A stretch of 64,000 nucleotides of DNA from Lenzites betulinus (GCA_022264855.1 JABYQU010000001.1:868001-932000); one strand, 5' to 3'. Numbered from the stretch's first letter, positions 31,771-44,120 are shown. A program made the numbers and translations. Notes: generated by a model not told the origin, from the sequence alone.

Positions 31771-33795
31771 CTATGGCTCCGTCCGTTGCCGCCGACGCGA
31801 CCTCTTCGCCTTCTTCGACTGCGCTGGGAGCTCGACCGGCCGTTGGCACGTCGGGCACCGCCCCGAGACGTCTGTGAGCCACGGGTCCACACACGTTTGC
31901 TACATCATTGTGTAGCACTCATCAGCACGCAGGTAAGAGCGCAGATACGCCGCACAAGCGAGACTCACATGAAAAGCATGCCCGCACGGCAGCAACCGCA
32001 ACGGCTGTGCGCCCTCGCCCGCATCATTCAAATGCAGGGCGTCGCGCTCCTCCTCCGTCACCTCCTCCACCTGCACCTCCTGTGTCTCAGTCTGCCTCTG
32101 CGCCGCACCTGGCTGAGCACTCTCAGGGGAACTCGGGCTTCCTTCTGGGCTACGCTTTCCGCGTACGCGACGGGGCGCCTCAAAGTCCATGAGGCAGATC
32201 GCGCATACCGCACGGTTGCCCTCCAGGCGCACGAACGGGTACTCGCTTCTTTCCCACATATCATCCCACGGCACGTCCGCATCGTCATCAATATCGTCGT
32301 TGTTGTCGACCCCACCGTCCGCGCTGGGATCCGCGTCCACCTTCTTGGGGGATGACGGTGACGTTTTCTTCTTGGGAGTACGTTTGCGCCGGAAGAATGC
32401 GAAACGGCGTTTCGGCGGCAGGGGGAGTGTTGGTTGTGTAGGCGCTGGTGTAGAAGTTTTAGGATTGGAGGGGCCACTCTCAGGAGGGTAAGCGTGCGTT
32501 GGAGGGGGAATAGCAACGGGGGTGATGCCATCTGTGGACTCGCCTGGTGGCGGGGGGATGTACAGCACGAGAGGGATTTGCTGGACAATGGACGCTGGAA
32601 GCTTTACGACGTCAGGTTTTATAACGTGTGGGTTCTGCACGGGATGACGGCCGAAACAAAGCAGAACGATGTTGTATGCGAGCTGCGTGAGACCATGTAC
32701 ATTAGTAGCATTATATGAGGCATGGAGGAGATGGCAACACACATAGATCACTGGACCAAGGATGAAGACCAGGAGCCCGAGCAAGAATATCTCCAAAACC
32801 ATCACGTAGAGGATGCAAAGAATGCCGAACGTCAGATACCAGACGTGTGGCGACGTACGCCGGCATGTGTTCACCGAGGTATACGCAAGGATGTGCGCTA
32901 CCACAAACCATATCAGAGAAAAGAACACCGTGCACGAAGTCAGGCTGATGGGATTGGAGATGCAGAGAATCTTCAGTTAGTCGTTTGCAGAGGTCAAATT
33001 AGGCGAATACTGACTTAGCATGCAAACGTGCGGGTGTGACATTGAACAGCCACTCTCCTCTTATGTGTGGACGCGGGCGGACGTACGCCATCTCCGCGTC
33101 AATGACAGCCTGCCTTCTCGCGTCTTGCCTGTGTCTGGATCAGCGACATTCTCAATCGTTGTGTCTGGGCCTGGGCGTACATCTGCCTGATTGTGTGCTC
33201 CCTCCACCAAGTCCAGAATGCCAGCAAGGAACCTAGCGCAACCCTAATGAGCCAAAGCACATTCCACGCTCCAAGCGGCCTCTCGCATGCTCTCCATTCT
33301 GTCTCTCCTGGCTTCGTGGGACTTTCGACATGAGCTGCGAATGCTGAAAGCGTGATAATGATGACAAACTATGAGGAATGCTGAGCCTTGGATAATCACC
33401 ACAACTTCGCGCAACAAACGCACCTGTGCCAGAGCAAAGATGGTGTAGAATATGAGGTAGAGCAACTCGCGCCGGGCCTTCGCGTTCGGACCTGCATAGC
33501 CAAGCCACACCATGATCATACCCGCGAGGCCATCGGGAACGTCCGTATTCTCCGGCTCTTGCGGCGCAGGCTCGCCCCGAGCCTCTTCTAGGGCTTCCCG
33601 TATGGTCCGCGGAGGGGCTTCAGGGACCACAGCCAAAGGGGGAGGTCCGAGTTCATCGGGGAAGTCGAACGGGGAACGCGGGGACGCTACCCTGGAGACA
33701 GAGGGGGTTGGACGATGGTGAACACGCACGCGCGTGCGCTGTGGCTCTGGCACGGCGCTTTCGGAGCGCGTGCGGCGGAGCTCGCGGCCATCCAT
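31771..33795 (-). CDS. Multi-pass RING-H2 E3 ubiquitin ligase
   Basis: This is a membrane-embedded ubiquitin ligase of 592 residues. Exons on the minus strand are 33795-33424, 33368-33181, 33128-33015, 32944-31969 and 31899-31771. An Arg/Pro-rich cytosolic N-terminus is followed by several membrane segments: about 112-140 across the exon 1/2 junction, near 165-185, then three more in exon 4 up to about residue 300. A Pro-rich, Lys-rich and then acidic linker leads to a C-terminal RING. It begins CAICLMDFEAP, is interrupted by a ~55-residue variable loop, continues LPCGHAFHQTC and ends CPTC. The last Zn-ligand half lies in its own final exon, joined exactly after HAFH. The substrate is unknown. 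Such proteins act at the ER, Golgi or vacuole, but the organelle cannot be read from sequence. Confidence 0.85.
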
Positions 33796-34885
33796 GCGTG
33801 TGCAGGATACGGTGGCAGCGGTGGCTCGGATTGCGAGCAGCGAGTGGCAGGAACCCTAGGATCCTAGGAGCGCACCTGCAGTATAGTCGCGCTGCAGCGT
33901 GCGTGGGTGTATAGACTGAAGTATGTTCGTCCACGAAGCTCGAGGCGATGAGACGCGTGCCTGCTGGGGAGCACACGGGGACAAGTTGATCAGATAGGTC
34001 GCCGCGGACCGAAGACAGACTAACTTGGAGTCTTGCTCAGGCTCCTGACGCTGCGGAGCTTAATAGCGACTCGGCGCCTAGAGTATACACGATGTGACCT
34101 AATTCCTTATGGTAGGGCAGCGACGAGCATGGACGAGACAGCGACGAGGCGGCCGTACGGAGACTCTAGAGCTGGCGGAATGGCGAAGAGTGGTGAACCT
34201 TATGTATTCCGCTATACCGTATACGTAGTGAGACAAATGGACGCCCGGTATAATAAGCTGTGCGGCGCTTGGCGGTGTTGTGCCTTGATCAGCCGTAACG
34301 AGAGACTAGTGCGGCGAAGAGGTATGCTTATGCCGATTGAAGGCGTAATGCTAACGGCGAGTGCTGTCTGGCCATTGCTGCGCTATCAAAAAATTGCGGA
34401 GAGATCTTATTTCCTGCGTCCGCGCTCGGCCGAGTCACGAAGGTTCAGGTCGAAAACACGGGCGAAGGAGTCAAGAACGCATCATAGAAAACAATATGCA
34501 TGCAGACATTTGACACAAGCAGCCGGACATTGAGGGGTTATTAGGACTCCACGAGCGGGGCCTTTCAGTGCGACGAATATGCAGACATCCGGACTCGGAT
34601 ATCGTATGCAACACTGGCAGTCATCCTGTGCGGCGTACTGCACACAACGCCTATCATTCTCCGCAACTCGCATATCCAGCTTTCAGGGTAATAACAGACA
34701 CGAATCGAGTCTCAGACGTTACAGCGCCGCAGGGGGGCACATGCGGGGAACAGACGACATGGCGCTCCCGACTTGACGCCGGGCGCTGACCGTCAGCCGT
34801 CGGGGACAACAATGAATGGATTGCGTCTACCGTGCTTCTGGGAATAAGGCATCCCAACAGAAGGCGGATATGGCAACGCGGCCCG
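33796..34885. other. Spacer between the RING and GTPase genes
   Basis: This 1.1 kb lies between the RING gene start (minus strand) and the GTPase stop. Its left end is the RING gene promoter. The 166-codon frame at 34033-34533 has no domain or splice support. No repeat or RNA was seen. Confidence 0.5.
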
Positions 34886-37637
34886 TCACAGTATTCGCGT
34901 GATCACTCCGAGGCCCTGTGTGGAATCGAAGGTCACTACAATGTTCACTGAACGCCTGCGGCAGCGTGGCACATGACCGTACCTTCGTCTTCCCTTCGCG
35001 GAAGAGCAGCTTCATCCCCTCCTTGATGTACTCGGGCTGTGAGATGAACTCGAATGTGACCGTCGCGCGGTCTCCTGTGCGAAGAATGCCCTGCGGGTGA
35101 TCCATGCTCACTATCCGGACCGTCTGGCGCACCGCCTGCGATTGACAGCGACACGAGGTCAGCTTGACCCGAGCGCACAAGAACACGGAGATGAAAAGAC
35201 ATTACTGACCCCGCAGTGAAGCATCGCCTGATAATTCGTCTGCAAGGTGGTGTTGTGGCTGAGGATGGCGATCATCCGTCAGCCTTCAATCAGAGAAGGA
35301 CGTGCATGCACATCAGCGTGGACAAGTACGTACTAAAGGATGAGCACCTGGCCCTCGAATTGACGTACGGCTACAATCCACCGCGCGTCAGGATGATCGA
35401 TCGAGGGAGAAGGATAACGGGTACAATAAATAGCACACGTACCCTTTGGCGGGCTATCAGTCTTGTGGACGAGGACCATGCCCTTGCGGACATCTGTACG
35501 CCGGACCCGCTTCAACGCGAACGATACGCACTGCCCCGCGTCCGCACTCGCAACACGCGCACTGAACACGCGGGGACATCCAATCAGCGATTGCAAACAG
35601 AGAACACACTCCCACAACGTCGACCACCCTAGGACGGCGGGCGGATGTGGGGTTAAAGCGGGACAGGGACTCACCGTTTGCGCTCGATCGTCTTCACGGT
35701 CGTGCCGTGGAAGTTCCCGTTCGAGTCCGGCCCGAAGAGTACGGCGTCGCCCGCCTTTATGGAGCCGGAGTTGATGATGCCGTCGACAACGGTGCCGACG
35801 TATGGGACGGAGTACACCTCTGTCACGGAGTACTCGAGGGGCTGGTCCGAGATAAACTTCTCCGTGTCACTCTCGCTGGCGGGCAAGAGGTTGAGGAAGG
35901 TACGCAGCTAATGTGGAAGATCAGCATCTCGTAAAGGGGTATAGTGGGCAGGATGCCTCACGAAGTCAAGGCCTTCTCCTGTGACGTTGGATAATTGGAA
36001 TACCGGTGCTAATCTAGAGTAGCATCACTATCCAGGCGTCCTTTGTGGTTCAAAAGATGACCCTACCGCTCCTTCCCAAACGCCTGGGAGACAGCAGCCG
36101 CGCATTCCATGGACTTGACGAACACCGGGGTCTTTCTGTGGTGACTCGGTCGGTCCTATGACTCACTCTAAGTTTGGATCTGCTGTCCTCACCTGCATCC
36201 CGGGCTGCGCAGGATCTTCGAGACCTGCTCAACCGTCTTCGCTAATACATTTGCAGGGGTCATGTCAATCTTGGTTATGCAGACGACCACGGGTACGCTC
36301 AGGGCAAGCGCGATCGCGAGGTGCTCCTTGGACATCCCAATAAGACCCGCGTTCCCTCCGACTATGAGGATCACACATGATGGTGAGCCTGAAGTCAGCC
36401 CGTACAGAGTTGTCTTCAGATATCGCTCATGCCCAGCCAGATCTGTGTAAGGTTCCTTGAGGCCGGATATTCAGTATACGCCAGTGTGCCGCTTACCACT
36501 GAACGAAATTATCTTCGATGACTGCCGAGATATCTCTTCCCAACCCAACTTCTCGCGACGTATTGTCTCCGGATCATTGGAGTGCGCGGTCTGGGGCAAT
36601 ATAGGCTTCCCAGTGGGGCCGAACCCCAGTATCTGCAGGCACACAGCGTAGTTAGCTTTGCACACAAAGACAAATATCTGAGCACGAACTTCCATGCCAA
36701 CGCTCGACGTGCGACCGCTCTCAATCTCGTGTTTGTGCCGGAATAAGCTGACTCGTGCACGACCACGGCCATCGTCTAATGCCCCTACGATCACAGCCGT
36801 ACGTAAGTTTATGGTATGCAGCCGGGGGGAGATCATTATACCTCTTGTCAGCACCCCCAACGTGGTGGACTTGCCGCTGTCCACATTCCCGACCACCGCG
36901 CATCGAACCTCAGCAGTCAGGGCAACATCGGGCGGTGGTAATCGTAATAATAGGGCAGCTCTTGGGTGATCGTCTCTACTCTCGAATAGTGTTGAGAGCT
37001 GCAACAAGGTTCCAAGCGTCAGAGGTGCACTAGTCAAGCTGAGCCTACGGATATAAACATACCTGTCCCCCAACCTCATCAACCGCCGCCTTCGTCTGCT
37101 GAATGATAGTATCGAGCTCGGCAACGGTGCAAGGAGTTCCCTGCCACCCCTCTCCCTCAGTGGCAGCCTCTCCGGCATATAACCTTGCACCAGTTGGATG
37201 GGCACCTATTCGGAAGACGTACTCGCCGCGATTTCGCGTAAGTAATGACGCGATGAGGTTCCGCGCCTGCTCAAGCTTCTCAGGTATTCGGGACAATAGT
37301 AGAGGCTGCGCGTACGTGAAGACACGGAGTGCACGTTAGATCTAGACACAACGCTCTAGGAACGAGCGGGACCCCGCACCTGTAACCGCTCATCGATATC
37401 TGACAACGCCGTCTCCCCTTCCCCGGACACGGCGGGCACCGCTATTGGCTCTTTCCCCGCAGTCTTCGATGGATCTGGGACCTCCGTGCTCTCCTTGCGC
37501 GCGTGGCCCTTGCTGTGTGTCTTCTTCACCTCCTTGTCCGCCTTGGCCCGGTCAGCAACGATCTGCGCGCGCTGCTTCGCGACCTCGCGGTGGTGTATCT
37601 GGTCTATCTCGGTTTGGAACGTGCGTAAACTGGTCAT
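34886..37637 (-). CDS. GTPBP1/GTPBP2-type translational GTPase
   Basis: This EF-Tu/EF1A-like GTPase of the GTPBP1/2 family has 626 residues. Metazoan members take part in mRNA surveillance and ribosome rescue. Fourteen exons: 37637-37380, 37305-37063, 36998-36842, 36784-36690, 36632-36497, 36442-36193, 36135-36067, 36013-35962, 35907-35675, 35561-35443, 35370-35334, 35258-35210, 35135-34983 and 34915-34886. A Lys-rich coiled N-terminus comes first. The G1 loop is GNVDSGKST (204-212), the switch region [11 protein letters not shown]...[11 protein letters not shown]3 DLAGHE (from 297) and G4 TKID (353-356). Two beta-barrel domains follow, with SFALKRV and [11 protein letters not shown] motifs, and it ends [16 protein letters not shown]. 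All GTP-binding motifs are intact. Intron 36689-36633 is 57 nt, in frame and stop-free. Confidence 0.88.
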
Positions 37638-38225
37638 GGTGGGCAGATGGGTGATTTCTGAGTTGTCAAGCCGCTGTTGGCGGTCTATTTGACTGTGCAG
37701 ATCCCAGGACGAGTCAAGCTCAGTCAGGGTCGGATCTAAGCAGCGTACGCGCGGTTGTCACTGAAGAACCAGCGAGGTTATGACTCGTCACACCGCGCCA
37801 TTGCAGCTGAGGGCACAGCCTATCTTCACAGATATACAACCGAGACCAGATGGCATCTTACTGGAGGGTCGAAGGAACATATCGCGAGCGAGTATACATT
37901 TGGCGGTCAAGGAAATGAAGGGCTGAGAAGAAAGCGAGAAGAAAGATCTTGGCCAGCCCGCAGGCGTCACGCACGAAGGCGCCCATACACGTGATACCAA
38001 TTTTGAACGAGCGCCTGAGCACAATGTGGCTACCGCGACCTGCTGAAAGTTCCCAGCTCTTCTCCGAACCTCCGCTCAACCAATCTCCCCGACATCGGAC
38101 GTGTACACCTACTCTGTACTTTATGTACACTCTAGGGCCTAGGTGACACGGTGCACAAATACCAACGCGTTCAGGAATATCGACGTGGAATATACCCGCC
38201 AATCCCTCTTCGACGCGCCCGCGCG
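37638..38225. other. Divergent promoter region
   Basis: These 588 bases lie between the start codons of the GTPase (-) and the HPD-motif coiled-coil protein (+), so both promoters must share them. No TATA box stands out and no gene is visible. Confidence 0.5.
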
Positions 38226-40375
38226 ATGTCATTCGCCCCGGGTCCTTCTCGTATACCTGCCCCGCGCAGCCTCCATGGCAGCAGGCCTGGCCTCCTCGAC
38301 AGCACTCAACCAGAACGACTACTTCGAATACCAGGGTCGACGCTCTCTTTCGCCGTCTTCGACCCATTCACCGCGGCAAGCAGCCCCAGCCACGCGCGTA
38401 AACGCTACGACCCGGAACCCGCGCGCCCGAAGCGCATCGTCATCGAAACAGCGCCAGGGGTACGTGGCCCAAGTCGGTGGAGATTCGTACCGCGAGCCCG
38501 ACGCGCTCCAGGCGTGGAAGATGAGGGCGTGTGGCCCCGGAGAGTCCTGATCGAAGGGTGAGTGGCTTGTGTAGCCCTGCCATCCTGGACCACAGTTCAC
38601 GAGCCCACGTTTGCGGCCACAGAGAACCCTTCGTCATCTCCCAAGAACAGTGGGACATATACAAGCTCGACCCCGTGTACGACTGCTACATCCCAAATTT
38701 CCCCGGAGATTCTGTGATCTCGCGCAAGAGGCTAGACGATCAGTCGCAGAGCAGCATATATTCACAATCAAGCAGCCAGCCACACGCGCACAGAAAACGC
38801 CGCCCTTCCACCCCTCCGCCAAACGCATCTGCACATGGCGGAACTACCACGGAGGAACCGCTGTCGCCTGGGATCCACAAGAAGTTCCGCACCGTCGTCA
38901 ATCTGGTCACGGATGAGGAGAGCGGTGAAGAGATCCTGACAGAGACAGAGGATGAAGACGAGGTCGAGGACATCGTTGCAGAGGAATTTGCGCGTGGTGC
39001 GGCCAATGGCGCTTCCCGACCAACCAAGGATCGCCGCAAAGAAGAACGTCGAAAAGAGCAGCGCGAAAAGCTCAAGACCCATATGACATCTTCTTCGTTC
39101 AGCAGCCAACGCTCGAGGACCCCCGAGATTGTAGACCTCACCATGGAAGACGACATCTCCCCGCCCCCACCATCGACAGACGCACCACCTCCCACAGCTC
39201 CGCCGAACGGCACCACGAAACGTAGACGTACGTAACACAATCTTACGTGTGCCTCCAAGCACCTGACATCGTTTCAGTCTATGCAGATGGCGATCGAGCC
39301 GATGACATTCTTCGTCCCAACAAGAAGGCACGAACACAGGAGGCTCCCTTGATGTTTTTCGGGGACGTGAACATGGAGCAACCCAGGACCTTCTTTAAGT
39401 CCGAAATAGACAAGCGGCGTTCTCAGTATAAACGCAGCAGGATGCAGGAGCGACAGGACTTTGTGAATCGGATGAAGGAACAGCGGGAACAGCGATTATG
39501 GGAAGAGATCCTCGCAGACACTCCTCGCGCTACGCCTCAGGGCTCGCAGGGCAGCGGCAGTGGGTTTCTTCTGAACCATGCATATTAAGAACACCGTATG
39601 CTGACAATATACAATAGGCGTTGACGGCGAGTCTCATGGCTCCACACGCGCTAACACCGAAGCAGACCCTGAGCCTGCACCAGAAAACGCGGATCGCCTT
39701 GCCGCTATCGAAGAGTCTCGACGTAAGCTCGCAGATCTTGAGAAGGATCGACCGCTCTGGGATGAGGAGGCACGACGACGCGTGGCTCACCAGCGTGCTG
39801 AAGAGGAGGCCGAGCGCTTGCGCAAAGAAGAGGAGCGGCGACGCGCGAGAGCCGCAGCACGCGAGGAGGAACGTCTGCGCGAGCTTGCTGCTGCTGCCGC
39901 CGCGGAAACTGAGCGGCGTGCGCGGGCAGAGAGAGAACGCATCGAGCGCGAGCGCGAACAGCGGCGGCGGCGCGAACGCGAGCGGTGGTCGTACGGACCA
40001 TGGACGACGGTGCGCGCGATCGAGCGGTATAAGACGCTCTGCGAGACGTTCGACACCTCGAAGTTCACGCCGGAAGATCCGGTCATGTTCGAGATCATAC
40101 CTTGGCCGGTGCTCCACCCACCCGCTACCTTGCGCGTGGAGGACATCGAATGGTCTGCCGTGGAGGAGTTTTTCGAAGCCGCGCGGAGGCACATGCGGGC
40201 GCAAGACTACAAGGTTTTCGTCGAGAAGAGCCACAAGCGATTCCACCCCGACCGGTGGCGCGCGCGAGGTGTTTTGAAGAGTGTTCCGGACGAGGAGACG
40301 CGTGGATGTTTAGAGGTCGCGGCGAACACTGTCGCGCAGGCGCTCACGCCGATTTGGAGGGACGTACGAGGGTGA
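38226..40375 (+). CDS. Coiled-coil protein with HPD-type C-terminal motif (NFKBIL1/J-domain-like)
   Basis: This predicted intracellular protein has 658 residues and unproven function. Exons are 38226-38557, 38623-39227, 39278-39559 and 39618-40375. The N-terminal half is low-complexity, with an acidic patch (DEESGEEI... EDEDEVED) followed by KDRRKEERRKEQREK. The last exon opens with about 100 residues of almost pure Arg/Glu/Ala, a strong coiled coil or single alpha-helix (about 430-530). The final ~120 residues are globular and contain FVEKSHKRFHPDRW. Its HPDRW resembles both the J-domain HPD loop and the C-terminus of NFKBIL1-like proteins. A full J-domain helix pattern is not evident, so I favour the NFKBIL1-like assignment, which in other fungi would suggest an RNA-processing role. 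That is inference. Confidence 0.65.
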
Positions 40376-41136
40376 AGACAATCAAGGGTAAAGAATACGG
40401 CAATAACACATTTGGCCTAACGTGGAGTATCATTATCTGGATGTGTACGATGCGGACAATTGTAGATGGAGGATAGCTATTAAGGCACCCGCACAAGAAT
40501 ACCACAAGACGGAGGTATCGGGAGGCAGGTGCGTTTGCAGCTGACAGTGATACTAAACTACTGGACGCATCACCTGCTGTTCATTCCTCTGTGCCCGAGC
40601 CGTAATCAGGTACGCTGCCGTGACATTTCATCTTGCAATCCATGAATAGTGCTTACTCCGAAACACCTGAACAGTCATGCCGAGGCAATACCGGCACGCC
40701 CATAGCGCTTTCGGCCACCGTGCTAGTGGACCCACAACTTTCCGCCGGCTTTAGATAGGTCGCGCTTCCCCGATCTCATAGGGCCGCTGCTGGAGCCGCA
40801 ACATGGCCTCGATGTCCTCTTGAGCCCATTCAGTTGTTTAATCCAATCGAGTTCATGATTGGCACGGACACGCCACCGAACAAGGCGCTCCTGGTCTTTC
40901 GGCCTTACTGCAGATCACGCCCTTGACAATCCCCCGATCAGTCACTGCTGTTGTCGCGTGGTCTATGTACATCCCGAAGAAATGTGCTGCCGCGAGGATA
41001 TATGGGACAATCTCGCGTGGTCACTTGGACTGCAACGAAGTTTCCCCATCTTTACTCCGTCACCATATATTACGATCGTGTAACATGTGCTATACGGTAG
41101 CTGCAGCACCCGTCGAGCCACAACCCTACCGTCAAC
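40376..41136. other. Spacer upstream of the CBM1 protein gene
   Basis: These 761 bases contain no supportable gene. They hold the 3' end of the coiled-coil gene and the presumed promoter of the CBM1 gene. A TATATTACG sequence near 41066 could be a weak TATA element. Confidence 0.5.
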
Positions 41137-42036
41137 ATGTTCCGCGGGATCCTCGTCACTTCCAGCGTTCTCGTCCTCGCCTCGCAAGCCTTGGCTCAAG
41201 TTTCCCCTATCTCAATATGGGGGCAGTGCGGTGGGGTGGGCTGGTGAGCCGCTGCACTCCTGCTGGCCTTTGCGGCCAGTGAGACAGGGTCTGAGACTTG
41301 CTACAGGGCGGGTAGCACGACTTGCGCTGCCGGGGCAGTCTGCACAGTGCTAAACGAATGTACGTGCGATAGGTGCTGGTGCGCAGTTCCGTCATTGACG
41401 GCCCCCGTACGCAGTCTACTCACAGTGCCTCCCGGGACCCGCCTCGGTACCCGCGACGACTGCGCCCATCACGACGATCCCCCCTACCCCAACCACCCCA
41501 CCTACGGCGACCGTACCGCAGGGTCCAACTACGACCGCAAGTGGTGCAACGCCGACCGGGTCCCAGATCCGCGCCGATCAACCGCCTGTCTATCATTTCT
41601 ACCTGCAGAGCAGCGGTGAGCATTGGCCACCATACCGCCTGCCTCTGCGGGCCCAGCGCGAAGCGCAGCGCTGACTCCTATCTTTGCACCACTACCAGGT
41701 GGCAAACCTGTGCTCGGGCCTGAGTCGTCCTCGGGATACTTCACCATTGGCAGCACGATCTCCTTGGACGGCGCGGACGGCTCGAAGCTGTACCTCAACG
41801 TCGATGAGAGCGCAGCGACCTCGTACAAGCCGCTCACCCTCGACGCGACCGCGAGCACCACAGACTGGGGCCTGGAGGGCGACACCATCATCACCACTGC
41901 GCCGCGCCAGCTGAACTTCCTTGCGTGCAGCACGAGCGACGCGGATGTGTTCGACGTCTTCTTCCAGGAGGGAAACGACACGCCTTCCGGCGCCGACTGC
42001 ACGCTCGTTACGCTTCATCTGCCCTGCCTGTGTTGA
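41137..42036 (+). CDS. Secreted CBM1 protein with unrecognised C-terminal domain
   Basis: The product is a secreted 232-residue protein. Exons are 41137-41243, 41307-41359, 41415-41615 and 41699-42036. A signal peptide (1-20) precedes a complete family 1 cellulose-binding module (about 26-59): WGQCGGVGWAGSTTC, TVLNEFYSQCL. It has four cysteines and the flat-face aromatics Trp28, Phe54 and Tyr55. A Thr/Pro linker (about 61-105) follows. The last ~120 residues form a beta-rich domain with no catalytic motif I recognise, with paired cysteines near the end. No glycoside hydrolase or LPMO signature is present. It may be an accessory, expansin-like or new carbohydrate-active domain. The module is correct only if the first intron runs to 41306, which restores Trp36. 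Confidence 0.82.
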
Positions 42037-42353
42037 GGAGGGTTTTCGCCGGCGTAACGGCCCTCATTCCGGAGAGATATGCGGATGACTAGACCGACAT
42101 GTTCGTGGTTTATTCATTGGCCGCCTCAAAAATGCATACCGTCTGTAAATGTAGCTGATCTCCCGCGCACAACATGCACCAATTCTGCGCCTGTACCACG
42201 ATGCGTGCGCCGTGTCTAATAATCATATACACGCGACGCGACGCGACGATATCACGTGCACGCAACGAGCGATGAGGTCAATTGCCGGCAAGAGCCGCAG
42301 GGTTCCTGAATAAGACGACGACGTCCTCGACTGCGCAACAGAGTCCGCTGAAT
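42037..42353. other. Short spacer upstream of the chitinase gene
   Basis: These 317 bases hold the 3' end of the CBM1 gene and the chitinase promoter. A tandem CGACG repeat lies around 42234-42250. Nothing else is recognisable. Confidence 0.5.
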
Positions 42354-44120
42354 ATGCCGGCGACGCGTGAGCCGTCGTACGAACCTCTATCTTCAGACTC
42401 AGACTCTCAGTCCCAACCTTCCGAGCCATCTCAGAAATCACGCTCTCGTCTGGTGACCGTCCGGAGAATCCTCCTCTTTGCCGTCACCGTCACCCTCGTC
42501 TCTCTAGCAGCCTACCGATCGGAGCAGTGGTATACGGAACAGGCTGTTCTTGATTTAGGAACTGATACCGCTCCTGGGAACACTGCCGTGGAAGACAACG
42601 TCCAAGAACCCGCACAACCTCCCATTCCCGCGAACGATACAGACATGGTAGCCGGTGGAAAGTACAGCGTCGGCTAGTGAGTTCTCAGCGGTGTCAATCC
42701 GTGTATGGTAATACTAATCACTGTCTGTTCTAGCTTCGTGAACTGGTGAGTCAATCAAGTCACCGATAATGATCGCCACGCGGGTTACTATCTTACCCCG
42801 CAGGGGCATCTATGGGAGAAAGTACCCGCCGTCACTCATCCCTGCCGACAACCTCACGTACGCCCCCGCTTCCTTGCGACGTGCCGGTTATCACTGACGT
42901 TCTTGACTAGACACATCTTGTATGCCTTCGCGAACCTAAAGGCTGACACCGGGGAGGTGTTCCTATCTGACACCTGGGCCGATCAAGAAATTCATTACCC
43001 CGGTGACTCTTGGAACGACCAGGGAAAGAACCTGTACGGCAACTTCAAGGCGCTCTACAACCTGAAGAAGCAGCATCGGCACCTCAAACTCATTCTCTCT
43101 ATCGGCGGGTGGACGTACTCGCCCACTTTCCACCCCATTGTCGTAAACCCCGCGCTACGGGCGAAATTCGTGGCATCTTCGATCAGACTGCTCGAGGATA
43201 ATGGACTCGACGGTCTCGATATCGACTACGAATATCCGAAGAACGACGAGCAGGCTCGCGGCTATGCACAGCTGCTGCGGGAGCTCCGGGAGGGTCTTGA
43301 TGGTCATGCGCGACGAAAAGGCGCCAACTACAAGTTCCTGTTGACAGTGAGCTAGACTGCTGCTTCGCGGAACCCGTCCTCACATGCCACAAAGATCGCA
43401 GCACCGTGTGGCCCCGATAACTACCAGAAACTCCATGTGCGGGAGATGGACCAATATCTGGACTTCTGGAACATGATGGCATACGACTTTGGTCAGTCTG
43501 GCAATCTCATGGCTCTTATGGCTCGCTGACACGAGCATTTGGCCGCAGCTGGCTCATGGGATAGTGTCGCAAACCACCAGGCGAACGTATTCGGCGGTCC
43601 TATCAGCGCCTCCCAGTCTATCAACTGGTACATCTCTCAAGGTGTCGCCCGCGACAAGATCGTCATGGGGATTCCTCTGTACGGGAGAAGCTTCCTGAAC
43701 ACGGAGGGTCCAGGCCACCCCTTCCAGGGTATCGGGCCCGGCAGCTGGGAGCAAGGTGTCTACGACTATCGCGCGCTGCCGCTGCCCGGATCATATGCCT
43801 TCCAGGACGACAAGGCCCTCGCAAGCTGGACGTACGATTACCAGAAGAAAGAAATGATCAGCTTCGACAACGAGCAAGTCGGTTGGTGGAAGGGCGACTG
43901 GATTCGGCGAGAGGGGCTTCGCGGCAGCATGTTTTGGGAACTGAGTGGCGATAAGGGGCCCCCGCGTGAGGGCATGGAGGCTGGCCCGGGGAAGGAGCCG
44001 CAGCCCGGCCAGAGCCTCATTGCTGTCGTCAAGGGTGCCATGGGCGAGCTGGATCGCAGCCCGAACTGGTTACAGTACGAAGGGAGCCAGTATGACAACA
44101 TGAGGGCGGGTATGCCGTAA
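42354..44120 (+). CDS. Membrane-anchored GH18 chitinase
   Basis: This chitin-hydrolysing enzyme of 497 residues has six exons: 42354-42676, 42734-42745, 42804-42857, 42911-43346, 43395-43491 and 43549-44120. Residues 1-37 are Ser-rich, hydrophilic and end in basic residues. A helix at about 38-54 (RRILLFAVTVTLVSLAAY) then reads as a signal anchor, placing the enzyme outside the plasma membrane or in the secretory lumen. The TIM barrel begins YFVNWGIYGRKYPPS. It has the SIGGWTYS strand and the catalytic DGLDIDYEYP at about 227-236, with the acid/base Glu present. MAYDF and the late Trp (GSMFWELSGD) are also there. There is no chitin-binding module. Exon 2 is only 12 nt and spells part of the first barrel strand. 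A role in remodelling the fungus's own wall is likely given the anchor. Confidence 0.9.

Noticed and set aside
38226..40375. Annotation of the coiled-coil gene as a canonical DnaJ protein
   Set aside because: Only the HPD-like motif is present; the four-helix J-domain pattern and KFK-type motifs are not seen.
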